DNA of 64,000 bases from Paenibacillus donghaensis (GTDB taxonomy: Bacteria > Bacillota > Bacilli > Paenibacillales > Paenibacillaceae), in NCBI RefSeq assembly GCF_002192415.1, contig NZ_CP021780.1, positions 6,758,001-6,822,000 of the forward strand, written 5' to 3'. Under the pieces are notes generated by a model, which made no database searches, had not been told where the DNA came from, and saw only the letters and a list, made by a program, of their open reading frames with translations. This document shows positions 32,994 to 41,181 of this stretch, in pieces. Numbering within the stretch: position 1 is the stretch's first letter; every line of letters begins with the position of its first letter. Made by a program: the position numbers and the translations under genes.

Positions 32994-33860
32994 TTATTCC
33001 TTCACCGTCACAATGATTCCGCCTCTATTGTCGCCGGACAGCACAACCTCGCCGGTTTCAGGCACTTTTAGGGGTGCATTCCCGGAAACGGCAACATAAC
33101 TGACGTTATAGCGCTCGCCGCCTATGGTGGCAGACAGGCTCCGCTGCTCCTGCAGCAGATCTATGTATTGCTCCAGCACAAGCTCCTGCTCGTACATAAT
33201 GCCACTATGGGGCAACCCTACATAACGGAAATGCCAAGGCTCATACTCAATGCCGGTGTATTGCATCTTGTCCTTGGGATAACGCAGAATGAAGCCGTAT
33301 TTCCAGGCGTTCTTCTGCAGCCATTTCCCTTCCGGAGCTTCATTCATCGCCTTAAGCGTGGAGCCAATGTCCATGGATAACCCGAGATTATGTTCACTGT
33401 ACCCCGCCGGGAGAGCATAAGCTGCACCCTTTTCCTTGTATAGAAGCTCCTGCTCTTCGAACGATCTATAGCCGCTGCTAATCATAAAATGAGTAACGCC
33501 ATCTTGGGCAGCCGCCTCGACCATTTGCTGAAATTTCTCCGCTACCTGCTTGGACAGACGGATTCCATTATCCAGCAGCCCATATCCCTGCACAATGTCC
33601 TGATGCTCCATCAGATCAATAATATCTGCCTTCACGCTTCCCGGATGAACCGGGTACTCCTTGTTGACCAGCAGCAAATCCCCTTGATGAACCTGATCCT
33701 CCAGTACAATCTTGATCGTCTTCGAATGCTCTGCGAACCCCCCCTGATCACTCTGTTCTCCCATAACAATCCTGATGTCCTGCTGTAGCTCATGCCGATA
33801 CTCATACACTGCATATCCGAGCAGAATCACCAGAATCACCAAACCCCACTTCTTCATCAA
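32994..33860 (-). CDS. vanY: VanY-like D-Ala-D-Ala carboxypeptidase
   Basis: A 288-residue M15-family peptidase with an N-terminal membrane anchor (WGLVILVILLGYAVYEY). The zinc/catalytic pattern is complete: MISSGYRSFEEQELLY, SEHNLGLSMDIG (SxHxxGxxxD) and YEPWHFRYVG (ExxH). VanY removes the terminal D-Ala of peptidoglycan precursors, which lowers glycopeptide binding. It lies downstream of a VanS/VanR pair on the same strand, separated by 670 bases that hold a dispersed repeat. The pair may therefore regulate it. No vanHAX genes are present, so full glycopeptide resistance is not implied. Confidence 0.88.
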   Translation of the reverse strand: MMKKWGLVILVILLGYAVYEYRHELQQDIRIVMGEQSDQGGFAEHSKTIKIVLEDQVHQGDLLLVNKEYPVHPGSVKADIIDLMEHQDIVQGYGLLDNGIRLSKQVAEKFQQMVEAAAQDGVTHFMISSGYRSFEEQELLYKEKGAAYALPAGYSEHNLGLSMDIGSTLKAMNEAPEGKWLQKNAWKYGFILRYPKDKMQYTGIEYEPWHFRYVGLPHSGIMYEQELVLEQYIDLLQEQRSLSATIGGERYNVSYVAVSGNAPLKVPETGEVVLSGDNRGGIIVTVKE

Positions 33861-33948
33861 CTATTCCTCCCTTGCCTCATATCTACAGGATAGAGAGATT
33901 TAGTTAAAAAAAAGCGGGGCAATTTTAAAGTTTTTCTTAAAATATAAG

Positions 33949-34466
33949 AGGCTCAAAACCAAAATCAGCGGTTGACCCCTTGTGAATGATGCCCGCTACG
34001 GGTTAGGAGGGTTCTTCCGATCGCTGTTAAAGCCCGATTTCCTTATTGTAACCTGCAGATTCAGTTCCATGATAGTCTCATATGTCCAGTCCAAAGAATT
34101 AGTTGCGAAACTGCATCTATTTAGCCGTTTTTTTCTGTTTTGGAGGAAATAAGTGCGAAAACGCACCTAATTTAGGATTTTGAGTGTAATAAGCTTGTTT
34201 TACTCGAATTTAGTTGCAGATATGCACTTATTATCCTGATAATGGGTGTTTCGGCTGAAATTAGTTGCAGTTTCGCATCTAATTCGACCGAAGATTCCAG
34301 GGCAACACTCTAAATCCTGGCTGAATCCTAAGCAGTAACGAAATGTGAGAATAAACCTCTCTTCCGCTATAGGAAGAGAGGTTTATTTGATGAGGTATAG
34401 GTTACTACGTAAGGCCCTCCGCTCTGTTCACTCGTATAGTCAACCGCTGATTTTTAGATTGAGCCA
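33949..34466. repeat. Inverted repeat flanking dispersed-repeat copy 3
   Basis: GGCTCAAAACCAAAATCAGC then GGTTGAC at 33951-33977 is mirrored by the complement of GTCAACCGCTGATTTTTAGA then TTGAGCC at 34438-34464. The arms are about 27 bases with few mismatches. They enclose copy 3 of the four-palindrome repeat and, at 34403-34416, an inverted GTTACTACGTAAGG close to the repeat terminus. It lies between vanS and vanY. Confidence 0.6.
34084..34339. repeat. Four-palindrome dispersed repeat, copy 3
   Basis: Four units such as TTAGTTGCAGTTTCGCATCTAA with the same order and spacing as copies 1 and 2. The terminus is slightly changed to CCTAAGCAGTAAC. Length 256 bases. Confidence 0.85.
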
Positions 34467-34531
34467 TATAAGAATTCATATGTTTTCACGTTATCAATTA
34501 ACCTTCTACTTCTCGCCGTTTCCACTTGGGT

Positions 34532-35623
34532 TTATCCGCTCTGCGGCAAGCTTACCTCAAACAAGGTCCGCACCACGTTGCTCTCTGCCGTAATCGTTCC
34601 TTCATGCTGCTCTACAATATTTCTGGCTATAAACAGCCCCAGTCCGGTGCCGCCCTCCTGTTGCGACCGTGCACGGTCGCCCGTATAATACATGTCGAAG
34701 ATATGGGGCAGATCCTCCTGGGGAATACTCCCGCCGTAGTTGATCACCTGGATCACTACACGTCCTGCCTGAAGGCGGCCATTCAGATCCACATACATGC
34801 CGTCCCTGCCATGACGCGCAGCATTCGCCAATAGATTCTCGAACACACGGGCCAGCAGCTCTCCATCAGCGACAACGTACAATTCAGGCTCCAGGTTGAG
34901 TCTTGTGACCAGTCGGTTCTTCTCGAATATAGGAAAAAGCTCTTCATTCAGCTGCTTCATCAGCTCGCTGAGATTAATCCGCTTCTTCTCCACCGGCAGC
35001 TTGCCGTAATTCATCCGGGTGATATCGAACAAGCTGTCAATCAGCTTCTCCAGCCGCTGTGACTTCGTGAAGGCAATATAGGTGAAATGTTTAACCTGCT
35101 CTTCCGTCAGCTGGTCATCCTTGACTACCAGATCCAGATAGCCCAGCACGGAAGTCAGCGGCGTACGCAGATCATGGGCCAGATTGACCACCAGCTGATC
35201 CTTGCTGCTCTCGGCGAAATCACCCCGGGCTACCGCCTCCTGCAGCTTCTCGCTGGCCTGATTAAGGTCCTGGGCAATCGTGCGGAATTCATCCTTCGAG
35301 GAGATCTCCACCCGATTCATGAACTCGCCATTGGCCAGATGACGGATTCCCTTGGATATCTCATTGAAATAAGTAGCGTACGGTTTGGTTAACCAGAAGA
35401 AGAATAGAATCGCGAGCGGCACAAAAAGTATCAGGAACACATAAATATCGCCGATATCCTTCATGATAGCCCGGTATTCCGCAAGCTTGTCCTCTTGCCT
35501 GACATCGACATAATACAGCTGAAGCAGTTTATAAATGCCATATGTGATAATGCCAGATAACAGCATGCTTAGCCCGAGCAACAGAATCATGGTTGTGCGG
35601 AAGCTGCGTCTGCCCTTATTCAT
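34532..35623 (-). CDS. vanS: VanS-type sensor histidine kinase
   Basis: ATG at 35621-35623 overlaps the end of vanR by 8 bases; longer upstream readings lie inside vanR. The 363-residue kinase has membrane helices at about residues 12-32 and 61-79 around a short loop, then a HAMP-like linker. The H box is VVNLAHDLRTPLTSVLGYLDL with His150. The ATPase domain has LLANAARHG, IFDMYYTGDRARS and GGTGLGLFIARNIVEQHEG. The YxxYTGDRARS and short sensor domain are typical of VanS-like kinases. The likely target via VanR is the downstream carboxypeptidase gene. Confidence 0.88.
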   Translation of the reverse strand: MNKGRRSFRTTMILLLGLSMLLSGIITYGIYKLLQLYYVDVRQEDKLAEYRAIMKDIGDIYVFLILFVPLAILFFFWLTKPYATYFNEISKGIRHLANGEFMNRVEISSKDEFRTIAQDLNQASEKLQEAVARGDFAESSKDQLVVNLAHDLRTPLTSVLGYLDLVVKDDQLTEEQVKHFTYIAFTKSQRLEKLIDSLFDITRMNYGKLPVEKKRINLSELMKQLNEELFPIFEKNRLVTRLNLEPELYVVADGELLARVFENLLANAARHGRDGMYVDLNGRLQAGRVVIQVINYGGSIPQEDLPHIFDMYYTGDRARSQQEGGTGLGLFIARNIVEQHEGTITAESNVVRTLFEVSLPQSG

Positions 35624-36311
35624 TGAAGGTATACCCCACGCCCCAGATGGTCTTGATGTATTTGTTCTTGTCGAGATCTTCGCCAATCTTCTTGCGAAGA
35701 GTACGGATATGTACCATAACTGTATTGCCGCCTTCATAGTAGGCTTCTCCCCATACCTGCTGAAAAATACTCTCGGCGCTGAACACCTGCTTCGGGTGAC
35801 TGGCCAGCAGATAGAGAATATCAAACTCCTTCGGAGTAAGCTCAATCACTTCGCCGTATAGAGTGACACTGTGCTGATCCGGCATAATCTTCAGTCCGCC
35901 TGCTTCCAGCACCGGCTTATGGGCTGCAGCAGGCTGGCTGAACTGGAGGGAACGGCGCAGCTGGGAATTCACCCGGGCCACCAGCTCCATTGGATTAAAC
36001 GGCTTGGTCATATAGTCGTCTGCTCCCATGACCAGACCGGTTATTTTATCGAAATCGGAGGTCCGCGCGCTCAAGAAAATAATCGGCAGATGATGCTGCT
36101 CCCGAATTCTGCGGGTAACCTCGTACCCGTCCATCTTCGGCATCATAATATCGAGAATCGCCAGATCGATCGGCTGGGATTGAACGGCCTGAACCGCCGC
36201 CTGCCCATCAGCCACCTTGACAATATGATAGCCTTCTTTCTGCAGATGCAGTGCAATCAGGTCGGCAATCTCCGCCTCATCCTCCGCAATCAGAATCGTA
36301 ATACGCTTCAT
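35616..36311 (-). CDS. vanR: VanR-type OmpR-family response regulator
   Basis: Start ATG at 36309-36311 (MKRITILIAEDEAEIAD) is favoured by a GGGAGTG site; an in-frame GTG lies four codons upstream. The 231-residue protein has phospho-acceptor Asp54 (LAILDIMMPKMDG), FLSART and MTKPFNP in the receiver. The winged helix has IELTPKEFDILYLLASHPKQV and VMVHIRTLRKKIGED. It is translationally coupled to the kinase. Together with vanY it resembles the regulatory and accessory part of van clusters seen in Paenibacillus. Confidence 0.9.
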   Translation of the reverse strand: MKRITILIAEDEAEIADLIALHLQKEGYHIVKVADGQAAVQAVQSQPIDLAILDIMMPKMDGYEVTRRIREQHHLPIIFLSARTSDFDKITGLVMGADDYMTKPFNPMELVARVNSQLRRSLQFSQPAAAHKPVLEAGGLKIMPDQHSVTLYGEVIELTPKEFDILYLLASHPKQVFSAESIFQQVWGEAYYEGGNTVMVHIRTLRKKIGEDLDKNKYIKTIWGVGYTFNE

Positions 36312-36329
36312 AGCCGGTCTCACTCCCTT

Positions 36330-36536
36330 TTACACATTCAGGTTGAAGCTGATGTACTTCAGCTGTGTCATCTCCTCCACCGCGTATGCGATACCCTCCA
36401 CTCCCTTGCCGCTGTCCTTGACGCCCCCATAAAGCATCTGGTCAATGCGGAAGCTTGGAATATCGTAAATGACCACGCCCCCAGCTTCCAGCTCACGCGC
36501 TGCTCTGAAGGCTCTGGAGTAGCCCTCCACACCCTC
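36330..36536 (-). pseudogene. Aldehyde dehydrogenase C-terminal stump
   Basis: The 66-residue tail [59 protein letters not shown] is the C-terminus of an NAD(P)-dependent aldehyde dehydrogenase. The catalytic Cys/Glu part is missing. The homology stops exactly where the repeat terminus CCTAAGTAGTAAC appears (36542-36554), so the loss may be linked to the repeat. It precedes vanR by 18 bases on the same strand. Confidence 0.75.
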
Positions 36537-36554
36537 AGTAGGTCCTAAGTAGTA
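36533..36554. repeat. Solitary terminus of the four-palindrome repeat
   Basis: CCTCAGTAGGTCCTAAGTAG then TAAC matches the last 22-23 bases of copy 1 (CCTCAGTGGGACCTAAGTAG then TAAC). No palindrome units are attached. It forms the breakpoint of the aldehyde dehydrogenase gene. Confidence 0.7.
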
Positions 36555-36556
36555 AC

Positions 36557-36928
36557 AAATTTACCGCTAATTCTGTCCGCCGGGGCATTTCGGAGGTGAT
36601 CGGAGGTCAATAGTGGTAGAAACTCCCTATACACTGCCTCTCATCAGCAATATCCCAATATGACCCAACATGCCATTCTTACCACTTGATAATCACAAAG
36701 TCAAACGGCTAACCTGACAAATGGATGTCCCTTCAGCCAGATGACCAGGAGCTCTCCCTTTATGTTGAACCCCGCCACTCTGGCGCATTCAAAGGCCTTT
36801 TTGCCCTTTATTTCGCCGAACACTGCCACCTTACTCTACGTTCCAGCTGTCCATCATACCTTACGAATAGCCAAAATATGATTATCCCCCTACTCCTACA
36901 ACAACCTCCCACCGGCTTCAGGAGAGAT
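36557..36928. other. Intergenic region, no gene seen
   Basis: About 370 bases between the aldehyde dehydrogenase stump and the MBL gene. A short minus-strand frame near 36724-36800 (FECARVAGFNIKGELLVIWL) might be a protein tail, but I cannot place it. Nothing else is evident. Confidence 0.4.
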
Positions 36929-37624
36929 CTAGTCTGGATTCATCTCAGTACCCATCAGCCTTATCTGCTCATTCACCCGATTGGAGCATACCCCTCCGTG
37001 ATAACATACCGCCTGGGTGATATCATACTCTTGAAATTTACGGATCGACAACAGAGCGGCAGGCATGTCTGGAGTCGTCCGGCTGCTCGGAGCATACAGT
37101 CGATTATTCTCGCAATACATAGCGTCACCTGTGATCAGAATCTTGCTCTGCTGCAAATACAGGCTGATATGTCCAGGAGTATGTCCCGGTGTGAACAGGA
37201 TACGAATCCCGCCAAACCAGGGCAGGTACTCTCCATCTGTCACTAAGCGATCTACCTTGGCCCGCGGCGGATGCTTAATGAAATGCTGCATTTCCGGTGG
37301 CAGCTCAAGCTTCAGAAGCGGCTGCTCCCCCTCTATGTATGGTTGATCCTGTTCGTGTGCGCATACGGTTATCTGGTGGCCCACGGATTCCTGCAGCTCC
37401 GGCAGACTTCCAATATGGTCGATATCCTGATGTGTGAGAATGACTGTATGCAGCCGCTCCAATGGCACTCCAAGCTCCCGCAGTGCCTCTATGATTGCCT
37501 GAACCTGCCCCGGCATGCCTGTATCAACCAATAACGCAGTCTTCTCATCCCACAGCACTACCGGATTTAGTACGAATCCCCCCAGCCGCAGGCTGATCAT
37601 TGCAACCCCGTCCGCCAGTATCAT
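36929..37624 (-). CDS. MBL-fold metallohydrolase
   Basis: A 231-residue metallo-beta-lactamase-fold protein. The metal motif is VILTHQDIDHIGSLPEL (HxDxDH variant HQDIDH). Further ligands are in FTPGHTPGHISLYLQ, LITGDAMYCENNRL and YHGGVCSN. This set suits glyoxalase II-like or quorum-quenching-like hydrolases of thioesters or lactones. The substrate cannot be fixed from sequence. It is monocistronic, followed by a degraded insertion sequence on its upstream side. Confidence 0.88.
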   Translation of the reverse strand: MILADGVAMISLRLGGFVLNPVVLWDEKTALLVDTGMPGQVQAIIEALRELGVPLERLHTVILTHQDIDHIGSLPELQESVGHQITVCAHEQDQPYIEGEQPLLKLELPPEMQHFIKHPPRAKVDRLVTDGEYLPWFGGIRILFTPGHTPGHISLYLQQSKILITGDAMYCENNRLYAPSSRTTPDMPAALLSIRKFQEYDITQAVCYHGGVCSNRVNEQIRLMGTEMNPD

Positions 37625-37669
37625 TACCTAACCTCCTATTTTTTTCTCCACATAAGAACGTGTATTAAT

Positions 37670-38779
37670 CTGGACAGTGAAAAGTTCTACACCTCTAAGA
37701 AGCCCGCGATTCCTCGTCAACAATGGACGTCTCCTGCTTGGATTGAATTATTTTCGTTATGTGTAAATGCGGATTTTGAACAAACAGGTGAAAAATAGAC
37801 TTGCGTAAATAAGCAGCAACGGTCGCCTCAGATACTACAGCGAGGGACGGCGTTCGCAGATAGCGAAAGAAGAAACCCGGCGTCCGGTCCGAAAAGCGCA
37901 AGGCGATCAATTGCAGCAGTCCCATCGCGATGCACTGACACATGACAAAACCTTCGATCGCTTGAATCGTTTGTTCAATCCGGCGCCTATCCTGTTCGTC
38001 TTTTACCGCTTCGAGCGGGTGGGCTTCCGCTTTTTTCAGAAAGCGGTTTAGCTTCGGCATGGACTTGCTCCAGAAGCGGTAGCCAAAAGTGCCGATGACC
38101 TGTTTCATTTCCCGAAACGTACACTCGATCTTGAAGCGATAACCGTACAGGCGAATGATGTCCGTGGCAGCCAGCGTGAGATCCGTACTGACCAGAATGG
38201 AGCAGCGGCCCTGATGAATCACCAGCACAGAACGCAATTCCTGATACCATACCTGCCCCCAAAGCAGATCCAGGCATAAAAATTGAACCTTCTTTTCTTT
38301 GCCGTACAAGGGAACGATAGCGGTTTGAAAATCGGCAGCACGAGTCGAGAACAGTTCCTTCAGTTTGACGGACGGGCCTTTTTTGGGCGGTCTGCCGCGT
38401 CCGGGCTTCGGAGCCCAGATGGCACGCTTGCAGCCGCTGCAAGGCGGGAACCGACAAGAAGTAGCGATCCAAGAGCAGCAGCAACGCTTGGCCGAAGCCT
38501 TTCGCCGCTTCGAAGCCTTGTTCAATCATTTGAACGACATGGGAAGGCGTTTCTGGCTCATCGTCCATTTTCTTCCATCTCAGGATGGTTTGGATGCCGT
38601 CTTGCAGATTTATGAATAAGGGTAGACAGAACCATTTTCGGGGCGTACCGGGGTAAACTGCTTGTTGTAACCCATTTGGCGATTATTCCTTTCGTGTGAG
38701 AACTAAAGGATACCATAATTCGCTCGATTGAGTTATTTTCTATGCGACGATTTTTCAACAAGAACTTTTGACTGTCCAG
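37670..38779 (-). mobile_element. Degraded IS4-family insertion sequence
   Basis: Terminal inverted repeats CTGGACAGTGAAAAGTTCTA (from 37670) and CTGGACAGTCAAAAGTTCTT (read inward from 38779) bound an 1110-base element. One transposase gene fills it, but it is frameshifted. I see no clear target duplication. Confidence 0.8.
37695..38761 (-). pseudogene. IS4-family DDE transposase, frameshifted
   Basis: The C-terminal part carries the IS4 signature YGYRFKIECTFREMKQ (Y-R-E-K box) in the frame ending at 37695, and a DLLWGQVWYQELRSVLVIH segment before it. The upstream part MDDEPETPSHVVQMIEQGF, then LLLLLDRYFLSVPALQRL, is in another frame joined near 38430. The extreme N-terminus is in a third frame near 38600-38760. 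At least two frameshifts make it inactive. Confidence 0.8.
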
Positions 38780-38840
38780 TATATTTACGAGGGCATAAAA
38801 AAGCCGCCCTATTTGTGGCAGCTGTTGGAGGACAAGTTTT

Positions 38841-39098
38841 TTATTTATTAGGTTTCAAATAAACTTTATAGCATATATCATGAGCAACCGTGCTTTGTTT
38901 AGTGGGATTAGCGTCATAATTATAATCAGCCGGATTTGTTTCAAAAGTATACAAAACATTTGTCACAAGGTAAGATTTATAATTCCATAAAATCATTTCT
39001 CCTACTCTTGGGACAAAAGGCAAGGCAACCAGGTCAGAATGTTCAATGCGGTTTCCCTCTTCATCATTTAATACAATTGCCAATTCGATAACTTTCAA
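38841..39098 (-). CDS. Small hypothetical protein
   Basis: An 85-residue protein (KVIELAIVLNDEEGNRIEHS, then VGEMILWNYKSYLVTNVLY) of strand-rich character, without signal or membrane segments. I recognise no family. It sits in a more A+T-rich stretch next to the IS4 element, upstream (in transcription order) of nothing obvious. A weak ribosome site (GAGGTG) precedes the ATG. Confidence 0.5.
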   Translation of the reverse strand: MKVIELAIVLNDEEGNRIEHSDLVALPFVPRVGEMILWNYKSYLVTNVLYTFETNPADYNYDANPTKQSTVAHDICYKVYLKPNK

Positions 39099-39128
39099 TT
39101 CTTCACCTCTAAAATGTAGAATTATTCT

Positions 39129-39526
39129 TTAAAAAATAACTACTATTCTAGGACCTACAAAGCAAGATGTATATCCAGCATCTGTTAAAATTTGAGCGAC
39201 TCCGCCGACTGAGTAGGTCCCTGGCTTAGAGTAAGTCCATGATTTAGAGAGAGTTACTCCTCCAGTGTTCGGCCCCTTAAAACTTTCAGTTTCCGTCCAA
39301 ACGCCTCCGGTGTTAAAAGAAGCATCAAAATTAGCATTTCCTTAACATCAGAGAGGTAATCAGCAGAAGTTTCAGTCGGAAGTATGGATATGCTTGTAGG
39401 TTCCGGTACCGTTAAAACTTCCTTGGCGAAAGTAACCTTAGTAGGGGCAGCAAAAGTAAGTAACAAAACAGCAATAACGGCCATACTTTTAAAGAAAATT
39501 TTACCTGACTTAATCATGAATAACAA
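39129..39526 (-). CDS. Small secreted protein, frameshifted near 39345
   Basis: The ATG-started frame has a signal peptide (FFKSMAVIAVLLLTFAAPTK, VTFA) and a mature start EVLTVPEPTSISILPTE. As written it ends in 90 residues. Adding one A to the AAA run at about 39345 restores SDVKENANFDASFNTGGVW, SWTYSKPGTYSVGGVAQIL and GYTSCFVGPRIVVIF with a stop at 39129, a Gly/Thr/Ser-rich beta domain. The intact product would be about 132 residues. Family not recognised. Again a single base in a homopolymer is at fault. Confidence 0.6.
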
Positions 39527-39697
39527 CTCCTTCGCTCTATTGTTTAAAAATTAATAAATCATGCTGACAATTCATTTTTTCCATTTAACACCTTCTTTCA
39601 CTAAATGTCTCCAAAATTAGAATATTACAAAATATAACTTTTTAAAGCATTTATCTAATTTTCTCCTAAAAATTTCTTATTTATGATAGATTCCACA

Positions 39698-39730
39698 TAA
39701 AGAAAAAGCCCCTGCATTGCTGCAGAGGCT
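39698..39730 (-). terminator. Terminator of the TPR receptor/peptide operon
   Basis: On the minus strand AGCCTCTGCAGCAATGCAGG then GGCTTTTTC forms a 10-base stem with a T-run, 20 bases after the peptide stop. Confidence 0.8.
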
Positions 39731-39749
39731 CGTCCGATTCTTGCTTTAG

Positions 39750-39899
39750 TTAATGGTCTACCCCATGGCCCAGCGGTACGAACACGCCGCCACCTGATAC
39801 CGTGGCCGTGCCGGTGATCGCGCCGTCCGCGCTAACTGCTGCAACATTGAGTCCGAGCAGGGTAATAACAACCACGATGAGTGCAAACGTCTTTTTCAT
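39750..39899 (-). CDS. Secreted peptide, candidate quorum-sensing pro-peptide
   Basis: ATG at 39897-39899, eight bases after GGAGG and 12 bases after the TPR gene stop. The 49-residue product has a signal peptide (KKTFALIVVVITLLGLNVAA, VSA) and a short polar tail ending VFVPLGHGVDH. Small exported peptides coded directly behind TPR receptors are typical of RRNPP systems (Rap-Phr, PlcR-PapR, and AimR-like pairs in Paenibacillus). The mature signal would be a few residues from the C-terminus; which ones is unknown. It shares operon and terminator with the receptor. Confidence 0.65.
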   Translation of the reverse strand: MKKTFALIVVVITLLGLNVAAVSADGAITGTATVSGGGVFVPLGHGVDH

Positions 39900-39911
39900 T
39901 TTAAATCCTCC

Positions 39912-40787
39912 CTAGTCTAGTATTTGTTCCATTAAGCTTAGATACTTGTCCAGTTGGTCGGAGGTTGCCTGATTCTGATTCCGGAGTAACTCAAAAAGGG
40001 CTGCTGACTTCCTGAAACCCGTATCATCCTTTAGTTTAACTGATGATTCTAAAGATCGTAATAGTGTGTCAATAGCATATTCCATTTTCCCTTGTATCGA
40101 ATAATATCTCGCTTCTTGGTAAATGTAATCTATGTAATAACGAACGTTCCTTTTTGTCTCGTAATACTCGCCCATTGAGTCGATCTGCTCTCGAAACTCT
40201 TCCAGGACGTGATCGACGTTGTATCCGTGCTTTATTGCTGAATCTAGGATGTAAAGCACACCCGGCAGGACTTCCTCTTCGTTTTTCCGTAGGAACACTA
40301 GGTAATCAGGTAATACAGAAATGTTTCCTTCACGCAGCTCAATGATATACCGGTTGGCCTTGGCGATCTCGCGATAGTATTCGACTTCAGCCCATCTCTC
40401 TTCATCCATTCCGTTGATCCAACCTAGTTCTTCATACATCGCTACACACTCTCTTGCCTCGTTATAGCGGCCTAGCTTTTCAAGAGCGATCCCCTTTAGG
40501 CACATACTATATCCAAAGTAATATACGATACTCCGTTTTAATCCGTGGCGACTCACCTTCTGACCGCGGGCGTGCTCCTGCTGATTGACATTATAGAAAG
40601 TATTTATCTCGGTGTATAGTCTATCGGCGATCTGGAGGATACCGTCCCAATTGTCCAAAGTAAAAGAAGCTTTTAGCATTTGAACCAGTGAATCCACGTT
40701 GATCCCGTTTAGATCCAGCTCCAATATGATCCATCCTTCCGTCAAATATAGCACAAACTTAATTTGTTGATCTTCCACTAGATACAT
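39912..40787 (-). CDS. TPR-type receptor/regulator protein
   Basis: A 291-residue, nearly all-helical protein. Pairs of helices such as DNWDGILQIADRLYTEINTFY, GYSMCLKGIALEKLGRYNEA and YIYQEARYYSIQGKMEYAIDT look like TPR units, as in RRNPP peptide receptors. I see no N-terminal helix-turn-helix, so it either acts by protein binding, like Rap, or lost its N-terminus. The start is uncertain; the region before the ATG has only a weak ribosome site. A dyad at 40832-40861 lies in its promoter area. The secreted peptide gene follows at once, so the two are inferred to be a receptor-signal pair. Confidence 0.6.
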   Translation of the reverse strand: MYLVEDQQIKFVLYLTEGWIILELDLNGINVDSLVQMLKASFTLDNWDGILQIADRLYTEINTFYNVNQQEHARGQKVSRHGLKRSIVYYFGYSMCLKGIALEKLGRYNEARECVAMYEELGWINGMDEERWAEVEYYREIAKANRYIIELREGNISVLPDYLVFLRKNEEEVLPGVLYILDSAIKHGYNVDHVLEEFREQIDSMGEYYETKRNVRYYIDYIYQEARYYSIQGKMEYAIDTLLRSLESSVKLKDDTGFRKSAALFELLRNQNQATSDQLDKYLSLMEQILD

Positions 40788-40831
40788 AAAAATTAGATTC
40801 TTTTATAACATTTTTCCTTATTTCACCAATT

Positions 40832-40861
40832 AATTATGTGAGAAACATCACTAATTAAGTC
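40832..40861. promoter_or_regulatory. Dyad upstream of the TPR receptor gene
   Basis: TTAATTATGTGA and TCACTAATTAA form an imperfect inverted repeat with one extra base, 45 bases upstream of the TPR start. Possible operator; inferred. Confidence 0.35.
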
Positions 40862-40880
40862 TTTTTTATGCAAAAATAAT

Positions 40881-40997
40881 ATAATATAGAAATAATGCAG
40901 TATCTAATCATGTATACCTAATTCGATTTGTGCCCACGTACTCTCAAGTGAAAGTGCGAGTAATTAAAAAACCGCCCTCTGAGTTGGCGGTTTTTTG
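40881..40997 (+). ncRNA. Candidate small RNA ending in a strong terminator
   Basis: No rightward gene precedes the perfect terminator AAAAAACCGCC/GGCGGTTTTTT at 40966-40996. A TATAAT box near 40881 could start a transcript of about 100 bases, with one hairpin (ACTCTCAAGTGAAAGTGCGAGT-like, 40940-40962). Alternatively the terminator is shared from the leftward side. Speculative. Confidence 0.3.
40966..40996 (+). terminator. Perfect bidirectional terminator
   Basis: AAAAAACCGCC, nine-base loop, GGCGGTTTTTT. Confidence 0.85.
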
Positions 40998-41181
40998 AGC
41001 AAACTTCTATCATCTCTATTAATATTTATATAAGTATCCATGATTCTCTCCCCCACAACATAATTAATGCTGCATAGGGGAGCCCGTGCAATCTAAAGGA
41101 AACCAGCCTCTAACGTCGAATATGTAGGCGTTGAAGGAACGCTTCCTTCACAATATTGCCTGCCAAGGAGGACTAATTACT

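Noticed and set aside
32994..36311. Complete glycopeptide-resistance cluster
   Set aside because: No vanH, ligase or vanX gene is present; only regulator, kinase and VanY are seen.
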